In this document: piece after piece, positions 12,021 to 24,379 of the stretch
Position numbering within the stretch: the stretch's first letter is position 1
How the letters are laid out: each line of letters starts with the position of its first letter
From: Ignelater luminosus
Taxonomy: Eukaryota; Arthropoda; Insecta; Coleoptera; Elateridae
DNA length: 64,000 nt
NCBI GenBank assembly: GCA_011009095.1
Contig: VTPC01008294.1
Location: 62,001-126,000, forward strand
Direction: 5' to 3'
Made by a program: the position numbers and the translations under genes
The notes under the pieces: generated by a model
Databases searched by the model: none
Told to the model about the DNA's origin: nothing
Seen by the model: the letters and a program-made list of their open reading frames with translations, nothing else

Positions 12021-14034
12021 GATGAATATTAACATCCGAATGAGTAATAGCCTATGATTATAATAATAACGACAGATGAGTGCTTTATAAATTTACACGG
12101 GGTGTTTTATGAACGGGATTGTGTCTACAGTTATGTACATAACAAGTATATTATTGAAGAGTCTTAGATAAACGGTCGATATACAGAGATAGGCGTATGT
12201 TTTAATAATTTGAAAATTTTGCATTTTTAGGAACCTAGGCAGCCGTAAATTATCTTGAAGAGACAGAAACAGTAATACATAGGTAGATCTCCAAAACAGG
12301 ATTTTTCAGTTTAATGATCTGTTTCTTGCGTCTGAAAGATCCATAAGATAAGATATTTTCTGACTAGTTGTGATGTAAGTAAGCTTGAAATGTGGTATGG
12401 AGAATGACGTAATCTTCTCTTCGTTTGTCGTTTAGCAACGAGTGTTCAGTTTAATTCTTCGAAACAAAATAGATAACTGAGCAACTAATTATTTTATATG
12501 AAGTTATTGTAATGTAGTATGTTTAAATCCATAAAAGTACAACCCGAATTATACAGAGTGATTAAAGAAAAGTGGATCAGAATTAAACAATGATAATTTG
12601 TAACATTTTGACTTCAGGCGGAGTTTGGTTCTAATAATTTCTTTTAATCTTTTTACTAAGCTACAAACTTGATTTTCATAACGTTCTTACTTTCATAAGC
12701 TTGATCTACAAATGTGCATAACTTTATGCTATAGTTCTGAATTTCTTCAAACACTCTGTGTATATTTTTTTCTAAATTCTTTATGTGCAGGGTGTCCCTT
12801 AGTCCAATGGCATTATTGAAACCTCCAAAAGTAGAAGCGATACGAAGTCGATTAGATTGAGAAATATTATCAGGCATCTAATTCTTCGCCACAGCTTAAA
12901 TTTGGGACATCCTCTACATTGATTGTATCATACAACAAAACTTACCATATTATATCGAAGTGTTAATTATTTTAGTTAATAAGCAAAAGAATTGCGATTT
13001 TCTTTTATTACTAGTACAGAATCGCCTTAAAAATCTTGAAAACAAAAGGACATTTTTGAGAATTTTTATCATTACTAGATTTTTTAACAAAAAAAATTCT
13101 AAATTAGGTAAGTTTTAAAAAAGTACCTTCCTTTTTAGAAAAAAGAAAATAGATATTTAAATATGAAATTCATGAAATAAATTCATTTTCTCGTTTTATG
13201 ATGCATGCTTCTTCCATTTTGTTTTTTATGTTTTGTTTTTATTATTTATAATCAGTCTGTCTTATAAACTGTTTTCCCTTTTCTTTGGTTTCTAAGGAAT
13301 ATGTAAAGATTATTAAATATCCCGCGAGCAAGTGCCATAAGTTTTGTTCTGAAAATGATATTTAGTAATATTATTCTTGTCATTTTTAGTTTATTGAAAA
13401 TTCTATACGAGGTGTTTACAAGAAGTGTTAGTGTAATTTATTTCACCGGATATAGATATGATTTGAATGCATAAAAGTTTTACCTAGAAAATCAAGATTA
13501 AGGATAATTGCTTTGTTGGTTCTTTAAAGAACTTATACAAATCTTTTTCTTAGTCTTTTTTATAACTTTGAGCCTTAAATAGATAACGATAATAATGTAT
13601 TACAAAACCTTTTTATTTGGACCTTTGTTATTGCACGAGTACACGTTTGGAAAACGAGCCGCTCCGCGATTGTGACAATCCTTATAAAACAAGTTTTTAT
13701 ACTATTCTTTTTATTGGGGAATTTAACTTCGTTAGTGTCAATATGTACAAGAGTAACCACTTCTTGAATAATCACTAATGCCTGTTTCTATTTTCATTAA
13801 TGCACAAGATCCATTGCAATAACTTAAGAATACGCACTTGAATGCTCAAGAGTGCGCAGGATATTTTATAAGAAGTTGTCTATCCTTAAGATGGGAAATC
13901 ATAGGGATATCTGTTAATTAGTTTTATTACATATTTATTGCTTATAAATCTACCTTTACTGTTAAAATAGGTAAGTACAAATAATACAAAAAAAGATTAT
14001 ATTTCACAATTAAAACAAATGAAAAAACCTTCAT
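12021..14034. other. Noncoding stretch with one small MITE
   Basis: AT-rich sequence without a supported exon. The only structure seen is an element at about 12787-12917 with CAGGGTGTCC at the left and GGGACATCCTC at the right (inverted GAGGATGTCCC), resembling a Tc1/mariner-type terminus. The open frame 12656-12877 runs through that element and is not a gene. Confidence 0.5.
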
Positions 14035-15400
14035 TGTCTGTGGTTCATGATTCATACCACCATTTGTCTCATTCGCAACCCCTTAACCAATCCTCAGTTG
14101 GAGATTCCGTATATTGTTGACGGCATCCTTAGATATTTTTTTCTCGCCTGCAGACTTGTTCAAATTTCGTTTTACTGCTTTCAGCTTTTTGACATCTTCC
14201 TTACAGTTCCTTTCTTGGACGCTTGTTTCTAGTTTCTATCATGCCTGATAGTATTTTGGACTTCTGAGATTTACTTTGGCGACGATTTTATATTTTGTTC
14301 TCTGTGTGGTAAGGGAATGATTTCTGATTTCTTCGAAGAAATAACTGCGCCATCTTCACAAACAATGTCTAAATCCAAGGCAGCGATGCTTATATTTAAC
14401 TACAGCCTGGTGGTGGTGGTGGTGTAACATGAAGTAGAACGTAATTAATTTCTGCATATAATATCCTATGATCATATCTTCTAATATTTTGTTGTAAATA
14501 AGATACTTGCCTCGTTTGCTAGTGTCCTCAACATATCCTGGGTGTGCTGGTTCTTCTCCCGAAGTTACTTCAAGAACGTTGTCCGTAAACCCTTCAAGAC
14601 ATATATCTGTCACTAATGATGGAGCAAAGCCCTCATCACCAAATTGCTCGGGATCATAAGAAAAAATACCTGCCCTTCGAAACGAATTTTGAGCCTTTTC
14701 TATGTTGGCAATTCTAGCATACGCAGTTTTAAAATTAACCTGTAACCTGTTTTTGAATAATAACTTTTGCAGCATTGCTAACCACCCAATTGTCACACTC
14801 GGTGTTATAGGCACATTTGAGGAGACCAAAGAAACCTTGGTGGTGGCATCTTGTGACTTGAGTGGGGTGGAAATGATAGCAGATCAATGTGATTGTCTCT
14901 ACAAAATTGAATCATTTGTAATTCTCTATGTGAGCTGTGATCAACAAGAATTTGTAGTTTGGGGTCTTTAGCACTAGATTTGCTATAATTTTTAAAGTGT
15001 ATCATTCACTGGTAGAATAAATCCGTGTTTATAAATCCAGAATCTGAAATCAGTTTCAGTGTTCCAGGAAGCGTATTTGTGTAAAGATCGTCATTCATTT
15101 GCTTCCGTGGAAAATTAATTCCGGAGGGATGCAGTTTCCGGTGGTACTCACACAGCAAAAGGCTGTGACCAGTTGTCCACGTTCTCCACTGGTAACTTTA
15201 CCGACAAGCTTTTTGCCTTTGTTAGTCAAAACCTTCGGAGATTTGTTGGGTATTGTAGACAAATCGGTTTCGTCCATATTAAAAATTAAGTCTGATGTGG
15301 TAATCGAAGAACAGCATGACCGTGTTGATGTAGCAAGGTATCGAGCACATATTTTCGATACGAGGGCTTATATTGTTTAATAACTTCATACAGCTCTCCC
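14035..15400 (-). mobile_element. pogo/Tigger-type (DDE_1) transposon remnant
   Basis: Minus-strand pieces, N to C: KGELYEVIKQYKPSYRKY near 15400; MDETDLSTIPNKSPKVL with KKLVGKVTSGERGQLVTAFC (first catalytic Asp in MDET); ILVDHSSHRELQ with LLSFPPHSSHKMPP (second catalytic Asp in LVDHSSH); FRRAGIFSYDP; and a C-terminal EDWLRGCE*DKWWYES resembling the Cys-rich W..C..C..WWH tail of jerky/pogo-like insect transposases. The third Asp region (usually LQPLD) is lost. Stops and frame changes are present and the N-terminus is cut by the MITE that begins at 15403. This was a cut-and-paste DNA transposon and is now inactive. Confidence 0.8.
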
Positions 15401-15402
15401 TT

Positions 15403-15817
15403 GATCACCCCATGTGTGATATATCATTTTAAAGGATATAAAATTTCTAATCTTTTACATCAAAGAAAATTAAAATCAGCCCAGCGGTTCGTGAACTAGA
15501 GACAGAAACGTAATGATTAAATTAAATACATTTTTAGCCCTAATTTACGAACGGTTGGGACGATTTTAATTTTCTTTAATGTAAAAGATTGAGAATTTCA
15601 TACCCTTTAAAATGATATATCATACATGGGGTAGTGCCATTTAAAATTTTGGGGAGGGGGTGGCTGGGGGGGGTAAGTTTCCCAACTGACTAGAGTAGGT
15701 TATTAAATGTCCCCCTCCAAAACAAAAGCGACGCGTTTTAGCGATTTTTGATAATTGTACTAATTAAAGAGTTATTCAAGGTGGGAAGTTTTAAAATGAT
15801 CACCCTGTATATATTAT
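15403..15817. mobile_element. Foldback MITE, left end truncated (family of 62913-63457)
   Basis: The right terminus ATCACCCTG sits before TA. Its sequence matches the complete copy at 62913-63457, including CCCATGTGTGATATATCATT, the two AAAATTAAAATC-type arms and the GGGGAGGGGGTGGCTGGGG tract. The left outer arm is missing where it abuts the pogo-type remnant. Confidence 0.85.
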
Positions 15818-16198
15818 TGGGCGACCTTCATCTTTATATCTTTTCAATTGCTTTAAGTACGTTATTCTTTTATATTGTACTTCCTGGGTCTCCACCAACT
15901 GTTGACGATTGTCAGCAGATTTTCTCCACCTGTTTAGAATTATTCATTGCAATGAATGATTTCTGTACAATGTCACTCACTCACCTCCCATTTTAACGAA
16001 GACTTTTCGCAAGTATATTATTCCCTCTTCAAATGTTAGCCTAGAAGCCTTCACCTCAGTGTAGGTCGTCTTTGTTTAGTTATGTAAAAATCATGAATAA
16101 TTGATCTTATTGTCTCAATTTCTTGTATGTAAACTAAAATGTTGAAAAACAAACGGCAAATACACAAACCTAACCTATATCACGCTCACGTTCTAGTG

Positions 16199-16343
16199 TA
16201 AAATAGTAGTTTTCATAACTAGTGTTCGAAAGTAGCATATATCGTGCGAGTGTGAAGGTTTACGAACGAGGCGCTAACCGAGTTCAGAAATTCACACGAG
16301 CTATGATATAGCACTTTCGAACGAGTTATAAACACTATTTTTA
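16199..16343. mobile_element. Palindromic MITE (GAGGC family)
   Basis: Left arm TAAAATAGTAGTTTTCATAA and GTTCGAAAGTAGC is repeated inverted at the right (GCACTTTCGAACGAGTTATA). The core TTACGAACGAGGCGCTAACC, then GAGTTC, matches the core at 7904-7995. Confidence 0.7.
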
Positions 16344-17213
16344 GACGACTCCAAGATTATGCCCAAATTTTTTCAAAAGTTTTTCTTGTTATGATATGAA
16401 AGTAACGATATTTTCATATCGTAATAGTGTTGATAATTTCAACTTTCATAGGTTGTCATGAGTAGGCTGCTGCAGTCGATATGACAACTTTCACGGGTGA
16501 TTGTCTAAAATAGCAGTCAGGTGTTGATATCTAACATGATTTTATAACGAAATTAAGATATAATTACAGGTATAAAAGTTTCTTCTAAAGTTAACAAAAT
16601 TACTAGCTGTTAGAGCCGGTTAGAGCACGACGTTCTAAAACGTTTCATGAAGGTTATTTATCTTTTGCTTATAAATTCTACTTCAACAGGTTATTAACAA
16701 TAAATTTACTTACTCGTAATAGATAGTCGGTGTTGAAGTGTATAGTTCTGAAAAGAACTGGTTTTCTTTTGTCACAAATAAAACAAGGCACAAGAGCAAA
16801 TTGGAAACACACAGGCAAGCAGACGGACGTCCATATAATGTGCAACACCCCAATTTGCAATTTTGCAAAGTGAACTCGGCTAAACAGTTTGGTGTTTCTG
16901 CGCCTGTGAATCATACTGCCTTCTCAAGTAAAAAGTGATACATTTGTACGCACCATAAGTATTGCACACTCTAAAAACACAAGTGATGGTGATATAACCT
17001 CATGTTTTTTTAAATTAAATATATTTAACAGATAATCTAGAAAAAGACTTCAAAGAGATTTTGAAAACCATAGTCTATAAAAATCAACCCAAAAATTAGA
17101 ACTGTTAATTCTTACCTCATAAAACATTAAAACAAAAAGCGGCAAAAATTACATCATATCCACTGCCCTCTATACTACGTAACTGGAATGGAAGTAATAG
17201 TCTAATGCTAAAG

Positions 17214-17376
17214 CATGGGCGTCTGCTCCTATGAGCAAGGAGAGGCGCTTGCCCTCCTCCCTAAATTAAGAAAGTTTTACAGTTGAATGTGTGCTACATA
17301 TATTTATTATATGGCTTATATTATAAATTTGTTGGTTAGCCCCTCCCCCCTGCAAATCGTCGAGCGGACGCCCATG
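17214..17376. mobile_element. hAT-like MITE, 163 bp, with 8-bp target duplication
   Basis: Ends CATGGGCGTCTGCTC and, reversed, CATGGGCGTCCGCTC. Flanks TGCTAAAG and TGCTGAAG match at 7 of 8 positions. Confidence 0.8.
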
Positions 17377-17679
17377 TGCTGAAGCCTCTAAAAATGTATG
17401 CGATCCGCATGGTGATGGTATTCCCATCTCTCTTACACTAATGGGTTTATTTGAATGCTAACAAAGCTTCACATATGACACACAGCACACGTGGTTTTTT
17501 CGCGTCCTACTACTTAACCTCTCTAAAGCAACAAGAGCGACTGCGACAACGATACCACCACAACGTTCCTTGTCTTTTATATTCGTACACTTCAGTCCCT
17601 CTCTTAGATCATATGTATTAATTATTAATTAATTAAGATATTCATAGTCTCATCCATGAAATATATATGATCTAAAACC

Positions 17680-18528
17680 CATGTCACACTATCACTCAGT
17701 TTGATCAAACCTGACTATCGGTCTGAAACAATGACGTCATACCTTTAGTTTGGTCAAATTTTCTAACCCTGCGTTCGGTAAGGTGCATCTGACAGCTATT
17801 TCTACTCGGGATCGTCTCTTGTTCTTGACACTCAAATAAAAATTCAGATTCGAGTGACAAGAAGAAGAGACGATTTCGAGCAAAAACAGTTGTCAGAGGC
17901 CTTTACCGAACGCAGGGTAAATTTTAGAGGCGTTTCTAAATCCATCAGTAAGTTTGATGCCATGACTTACGCTAAATTTGAAAATAGTAAAGCAGGCGCG
18001 AAGCCAAGAAGGTTATAGCGGGTTATTCGTGATTGTTTTGCTTTTCGTTTATTTTCATTTTACCTCGATGCTAATCCTAATGTTGAAACAGCTACTACCG
18101 CTTTTTTCTGTTCATCTTTACCAAATAATACCAACTCACCAGGTGTTTGTATACACAGATATTAAAATGAATTATTATATTATTAAAAAATAATAACTAA
18201 TTATTATTCTAAAAATTATTTATAGTTAAAATATAATTATTACAGTTTTTTGTGGTCAGTGGTGAATAAGAAATAAGAAAACAACAAAATGTAAAACAAA
18301 TAATAAATTAATTTAATATTCTAACTTCACAAAATTTAAAAAACGTGCAGTATTTTTGTAAATACCAATGCAAATACGGCTACTTAACCTCATAGTTTGA
18401 CCAAACTATTTTATTTATAGTGTGACCACCCAGTTTGATACAAACTTGAGTTTGTCAGTTTTGACGTCATCATTCTAGACTGATAGTCAAGTTTGATCAA
18501 ATTATTTGATAATGTGACCAGGGCTTAC
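17680..18528. mobile_element. Long-armed MITE containing a Harbinger-like insertion
   Basis: The left arm (GTCACACTATCACTCAGTTT, TGATCAAACCTGACTATC, TGACGTCAT) recurs inverted at about 18425-18525 (TGACGTCATCATTCTAGACT, ATAGTCAAGTTTGATCAAA). The AT-rich interior has no convincing coding sequence; a 71-codon frame at 17978-18193 is probably fortuitous. Confidence 0.7.
17767..17917. mobile_element. PIF/Harbinger-like MITE, 151 bp, TAA target
   Basis: Ends CCCTGCGTTCGGTAA on both sides, inverted, flanked by TAA on both sides (3-bp target as in PIF/Harbinger). The subterminal regions are also palindromic around GAGACGAT. It is inserted in the left part of the 17680-18528 element. Confidence 0.75.
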
Positions 18529-18821
18529 GGTCCCTCCCTATCTGTTTAACATAGCGGTTGCCATTCCAGTTACGTAGCATAGAGTTCAATGATCACATCA
18601 CACCCGAAATATGGAATGCGTCGCGTCGGTATGAATAAACAATTTGCAGGTTTCTATTTTTACCATCATTACAGCCTTGACATTGGATTCTTTATTGTAT
18701 ATTCTCATTTAATGGAGATGGCGGCAATATTATAAAAATCATTGCTGCGTACTCTTAGACACATGCGTACTCTTCTACGTATACATCGACCCTACTTAGG
18801 GATTTTTGGCGTACTTCGTGT

Positions 18822-19486
18822 AATAATAGAGAGTTTCTGCACACCGCCCGCTAAAACACCGGCTAAAGTTAAAATGACCTCATCGAATAAGGTAAATTTT
18901 AGTGTAGTGGTTTAAAAATAAGAGTTACCGCACTCATTCAGATTCGCTAACGTAAAGATTAAACCAAAAGTAAACAAAGTAACATAACCACCTCTCTAGG
19001 AACTGTTTTACCAAGTAATCTAAATGATTCTTTAGGGCGCGTACCGTGAAAGGTTTTCCTGTTACCTGCACAACACTGTCAGGAATGGTATTTCATCGCG
19101 AAGGATCTTCGAAAGGGTTTTCAGACGTTACACCACGTAATAGTTCTAAATTATCGGCTGTTGAAAAACGTAGACAACGTTTACTTCCCATGTACAAGAT
19201 GTACTTATTTTTTTATTTGTTGTGGGTACAACCTACAACACGTGCTCAAAGCTAAGCTCGTCTAACAATGTAAAAGTAAACGCTGGAACTTAACCACAAA
19301 ACATAAACTTAACCCTACAAAATGACCTAACACAAAATACCGTGTATCCCCTTATTCTTCCCGCTAAGCAACATGAAATAACGTAACCCGCTAAATATTT
19401 AGCGTTCCGATATTTTGTGCGCTTACGTAGTTACACAAAAATAGCGTTAGCGTTTAGCGGGCGACGTGCGGGATCTCTCATTATTG
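18822..19486. mobile_element. Element with inverted GCCCGCTAAA ends, unclassified
   Basis: Left AATAATAGAGAGTTTCTGCA then CACCGCCCGCTAAAA matches, inverted, the right end (AATAATGAGAGATCCCGCAC then GTCGCCCGCTAAA). About 665 bp. The 69-codon frame at 19046-19255 has no recognisable motif. Confidence 0.55.
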
Positions 19487-20076
19487 TGATAAAATTCCGT
19501 TATCTAGGTAACTGATATTGACATAAACATGCATAGAGCAGCATTTATGGTTAATAATAGTAATAAATAATAGTAAAGCGCCTTTATTTGAAGTTTAAAA
19601 AAACATTGTTCATGGTTGTCAGAATTAAATCTCAGATTTTACCCAAAATACACATTTTTGCTATTCTTGCATATTTGAATGTGACGCTTGTATTTGTTCA
19701 CATCGTTCTAAGTTTACGGTATATTTTGTCTATTTTAAGGCAAATTCTAGTTATTTTTTTAATTTTCTGTGTATTTACATACGAAAGTAGTTGATTCTTA
19801 ATCTTGTTCGTAGCAAAACATCTTTGTTTTTCAATATTCCTACGAAGTATCGATTTCTACAGTAAACGTGTACATTTGTATAAATGAACAGTGCACTTGT
19901 CTTTTTTGCTGAAAAGCTCTACTTTGACTTGTACTTAAAATAAGTACAACTCTTAAACCCCAGGCAACCAGTTTTCATTATTTGTAATACATTCCTTCGT
20001 TGTACATTACCAAATTAAATAAAAAGAAATCATATTTTTTAGGTGAAACTCAAAACGTTATATAAATATACCTATA

Positions 20077-20823
20077 CAGGGTGTCCTAAGTTATATTGTC
20101 CACCCCTAGAATCAGTCTTATCTCGGAAGATGCAGATATGAAATTAGAGTCGAGTTTTACGGTATCAAAACATTTTTATAGTTACATATGTAGCACCACG
20201 ATAAATTGGTATTTTTCCTTTAATCAATCGATTGAGAAAAAAGTCCTACATATGGTATTATATTTTATAGTCTGATAAATAATATAGTTAGGTCTAGTAA
20301 TTAAATTTAATAGTAAGACATTTTACCTCAATTGCATCTTTATAACCCTGTATGATTGACATAACTCATTAGAAAACCGGATGTAAAAATATTTGTTTAG
20401 AAATGTTTGCAATCCATTCATCTTTATCTGTCCCAGCACGGGTAAATCCGTCTCTTATTAACCTTCTGGTGCTTTAAGAAAGTAACACTAGAAGCATGAC
20501 TTCTGTCAATCACCCAGGTTTATAAAGATGCCCTAATATTGAAATTAATAATTAAACTTAATTAGATAAGATTTATCAGACTATGAAATATGATACCATA
20601 TGCAGAATTATTTTCTGAATCTATCAAAGGAAAAATATAACTTTATTGTGCCAAAACTGAAAATGGTTTGTGCTAGCGCCACATACGCTGTTACAAAAAT
20701 TTTTTGATTTCGTAGAATTGTACCTTCTGGTTGTTAATATGCATACCTTTCCTAAATTTCATTTCTTTATCTTTCAAAATAAGGCTTATTATAGGGGGTG
20801 GACATATAATTTGGGACACCCTG
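20077..20823. mobile_element. Palindromic Tc1/mariner-type MITE, 747 bp, TA-flanked
   Basis: Ends CAGGGTGTCCTAAGTTATAT and, reversed, CAGGGTGTCCCAAATTATAT. TA lies on both sides. Long imperfect arms (for example ATACCATATG and CATATGGTAT blocks) make most of it foldback. No transposase motif remains in the centre. Confidence 0.8.
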
Positions 20824-20827
20824 TATA

Positions 20828-21403
20828 CAGGATGGTGCATTTGATTCCGCACAATAGGGAAATAGCATGTGTTTGTGAGTTTATTAACATTCCTGCTTCC
20901 CACATTGTTTTGAAAAGAAATCTTGTTAATAAATTGGTTGTGTAGGTAGTGAACTTTCATTTTAACAAAAAAAAACAAATTAGTAAATTACCAATTGACA
21001 AATCAGATAACGAAATGCTGTAGTGCCGTGTCACCCAGAATATGACCAAAATGTCATGAGAACTTTATGATCACTTAGTTTATTATGCGGCAATCAATGG
21101 TAAATAGTTCCAACATTTAATTTAATGTTTATAGATACAATATTAGAAGTTTTACAAACCAAATGTTAATGTTGATCTGTTATTTGTACTAATATAAATT
21201 TTAATGACTTAATTCTAATGAACTTTACCCATTTTGTTGACGTTTTTCATAATGTACTATTTTTTGTTTTTTATTAAAATGAAAGTTTATTACCTACACA
21301 ACTAATACTATACTAACAAGATTTCCTTTGACAACATTGTAGGAAGCAGAAATTTAAATAAATTCAAATTTCCCTATGGCGCGGAATTAAATGCATCAAC
21401 CTG
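20828..21403. mobile_element. Palindromic MITE, 576 bp, abutting the previous element
   Basis: Ends CAGGATGGTGCATTTGATTC and, reversed, CAGGTTGATGCATTTAATTC. Arms share TTAGTTGTGTAGGTAATAAA-like sequence. It starts four bases (TATA) after the 20077-20823 element, so both used neighbouring TA targets. Confidence 0.75.
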
Positions 21404-21568
21404 CATATATGTATATATCCATATATTTCAAGTAGATTCTTTGCATATAAATCCGAGCTTTAGTCATAATAATTGTCAAGCAAAAAAAAAGTAGCGTAGT
21501 AGCAACACACAAATTAGTGCATTAAGAGACTTCATTAATGATCCGTTAATAAAACTCTTACATAAAAT

Positions 21569-21705
21569 TAGAGAAAACTGAAAAATAATACTATCCATGG
21601 AATTAAAAAAGAAGGATCGCGTAGTCATGCTCATGGCAATCAAATGCGATTTGTCTTAAATTCCATAGATAATGTTGTTTTTCAGTTTTCTCTAATTTCT
21701 TATCG
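21569..21705. repeat. Palindromic sequence, about 137 bp
   Basis: AAATTAGAGAAAACTGAAAA is repeated inverted as TTTTCAGTTTTCTCTAATTT, with inner blocks TCCATGGAATT and AATTCCATAGA. Probably a MITE; termini are not resolved. Confidence 0.6.
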
Positions 21706-23447
21706 TGATTTATTTAGAAACCCTAAAAAAAGTTATAAAAAAACTAAAAATCTTCAAAGTGAATTAGTATTTTTCACACCTCGTATATGCATACGTAATA
21801 ATTTTCAGGATTATTATAAGTGAATATGTAAAACTCAAGTGATCAATTTTTCTTATTACAATAAAAGTTCAAAGCCATGTTTTATTTTATCATGCAAGCC
21901 TTTTTTTATTAAGAATTGTAGTATTGTATAAAATAAACACTATAATAATAATAGATATAAAATTTTACGATTATTATTATTTTTAATGTACCTATATTAT
22001 TTATATAACTGTAGATGTTTGTGACAATAATTTTGAGACTGTGAAAAATTTGTATTTTGTAAATAGTACCACTGTATAAAATAATTCATAAAATATTATT
22101 ATTACTATCTTCTATTTAATTACGTATATCAGACCAAATAATGTAAAAATAAAAGTTACTGTTATTTTTAATTGCTCGCCTTTTTATTTCATAACCGTAG
22201 CATAACCACACATTAAAGAGAGAAGGTTATCATTTAACAATCGGGTGATACATGGAAGGAGGGTATCAGAAAAAGCAAAACATCTGATTAGACACGACTC
22301 ATTAAATCCCTTTATAACTAAATATTTGTAGGGAGGGCCGAAAAAGCTTTTGATTTTATAAGCACATCACCGTAAAATGATGTTCACGTGCCACTTGACG
22401 TGGTAATTGTAGGTTCGTTTGTGTTCTACCCCATGCCTCTCTGCAGGAGTTGGAATTAATGGGATCGCGACGTCGACGGTCGTATGTACTACCGTTGTTA
22501 ACTTTACACCATATTTCTATTGTTTGTTTAATTGTCTTTTGAATTGTTAATATGAGAATCTAATAGTATTTAAACTTAAAAGCACGAAAAGTGATCGAGA
22601 AACAGGTACTTACCAGAGGCCGGGAGAAAATTTCTTCAGGAAAACGAATCAAATAAAAAGCACACACATAAACCAACACAAATCTAAGCAAACCGTTACC
22701 TACAGTCAATGGGAATCAATTAGTAAGTTTAAGTTCGTTAAGAGATAGACAGAAGTTCGAAGCTTAATAGAAAGTTGCTTACGAAAATCACGCCACTTAC
22801 ACAAAAAACTTATAATAATTATAGCAAAACCGAGCAAAGGAAGCATAACACACATTCACGTATCACGTATAATCACAAAAAGAAACTAATAAGAAACCGT
22901 ATTTCATATGTTTTACACAGAGATTTAGATTTTGTTTTTTGAAGCGACACCTAGGTGTGATAATTTAAACATAGTACAATTTTAAAAATTTATTTTGAAA
23001 GGACTTCGTTAAAAAAGAACTTCATAACTTTCAAAATCCATTAGCCGTTCTCCATTTACAGCTTAAAGTGAATATAAATCTTTCAAAATCACTTTCGTTT
23101 CAGTTGACTATTTCCATTTGTCCGTGTTCAAATAAGTGAAGTATCAAATAATATTCGCAGCAATATTTAATCGTTAGTATTTAAATACAAACTGATTTAC
23201 TGGTAGACAAAGAAAGAGAAACTGCTCTATATTTCGTTCAAAATAACGAACTAATCTTACAATTCTGTGCACTGTCGTGGTAAAGACGAAATTCATAATT
23301 TCCTATTTTACGATTAAGTCGTAAATGTTACATTAAAGATTTACATAACATGCAATTGCACGCTACCGTACATAACTGACTGTCTTACGATCTTACAGTT
23401 GAGTATCGATGTATACCAGAAGTAATAATAATAATAATAAGTAATGC
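21706..23447. other. No gene recognised
   Basis: AT-rich sequence with no supported exon. A CpG-containing patch near 22450-22490 (GATCGCGACGTCGACGG) stands out in base composition and could belong to a promoter or 5' exon, but nothing else supports that. Confidence 0.45.
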
Positions 23448-23600
23448 CAGTGGCGGCTGGTGACCTAATTTCAGGTGGTGCCAAAACCACATGTTCGTCG
23501 CTTGATTGGTTTGTTTCTGTATAATCTGACAATTTTAACCAATCAAGCGACGATCACGTGGTTTGGGCACCACCTGAAGTTAAGTCACCAGCCGCCACCG
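23448..23600. mobile_element. hAT-like MITE, 153 bp, with 8-bp target duplication
   Basis: Ends CAGTGGCGGCTGGTGAC and, reversed, CGGTGGCGGCTGGTGAC. Flanks AGTAATGC and AGTAATAC match at 7 of 8. The arms extend through CCAATCAAGCGACGA, so the whole element is a near-complete hairpin. Confidence 0.85.
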
Positions 23601-23629
23601 AGTAATACTTAATTAATAATAAATGTTTA

Positions 23630-24243
23630 AGGCAAAGCCAGTTGATTGTGAGACAAAAGTATCGACACCAAATAAAAGACGATCGCAGATTGAGCTCAAT
23701 AACAATTTTCTCTCCACTAGAAGCGCTGTTGTTTGTTTTAGGTTAATTTTGACAAGTTTAAACGTCAGTTTATTAGTTTGAAGTTATTAAAACTTCAATT
23801 TTAGAAAAAAGTCGTTTTCCGAAACTTAACTTCTATTTCTGATCTGATTATACAAATTACATAAGAGAATTATTTGGGTTAATCTGATTTATTCAGAAAC
23901 GGTTGCGCAACCACTACGAAATCTGTTTTACGGCAATTTATAAAAAAATAATTGTGAAAGGGATGAAGATGGCGGCGCGGCGAGAAAATAGAAAATAGTA
24001 TACACTTGCTCATACAAACTTTGCAAAGAATAATACGCAACAAGACATTTTTAATTACTTTTTTCTAAAATTTTAAATTGAATAATCTCAAACTTATAAA
24101 CCGGCGTTTAAACTTGTCAAATTTAACATAGATCAACAGCGCCTTTAACGGAGAGAAAATCGTTATTGAGCTCGATTTGTGATCGTTTTTCGTTTGGTGT
24201 CAGTACTGTCTCTGACAATCAGCTGGCTTTGGTTCAAGGATTG
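23630..24243. mobile_element. Foldback element with an exon-like core
   Basis: Arms are inverted copies: CAAAGCCAGTTGATTGTGAG, TGAGCTCAATAAC and GACAAGTTTAAACGTC on the left recur inverted on the right. The core (about 23885-24040) corresponds, in opposite orientation, to the unrecognised exon at 37375-37551: GGTTGCGCAACCACTACGAA then ATCTGTTTTAC here against GGTTGCGCGGCCACTATGAA then ATCTGTTTTAC there. It has frame disruptions here and is not a working exon. Confidence 0.65.
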
Positions 24244-24379
24244 GCCTTTTTGGTAGCATTCGACTTGCACCTCGTGCTTCAAATTTCGGGCTAATTCCTG
24301 AAATATGATGCGACAGCACACTTGTATCGAAATATAACGATTATCCAAAAAGTCCCATAATCGAATCACATCCTTCAAA

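Larger units (their letters stand above)
17170..18585. mobile_element. Outer element of a nested MITE cluster
   Basis: CTCTATACTACGTAACTGGA (left) recurs inverted at the right as CTCTATGCTACGTAACTGGA. Between them lie three further elements, listed separately. The outer inverted repeats are only about 25 bp, so the limits are approximate and the family is unknown. Confidence 0.45.

Noticed and set aside
12656-12877. 73-codon minus-strand open frame
   Set aside because: It crosses a MITE terminus (CAGGGTGTCC) and has no motif or splice context.
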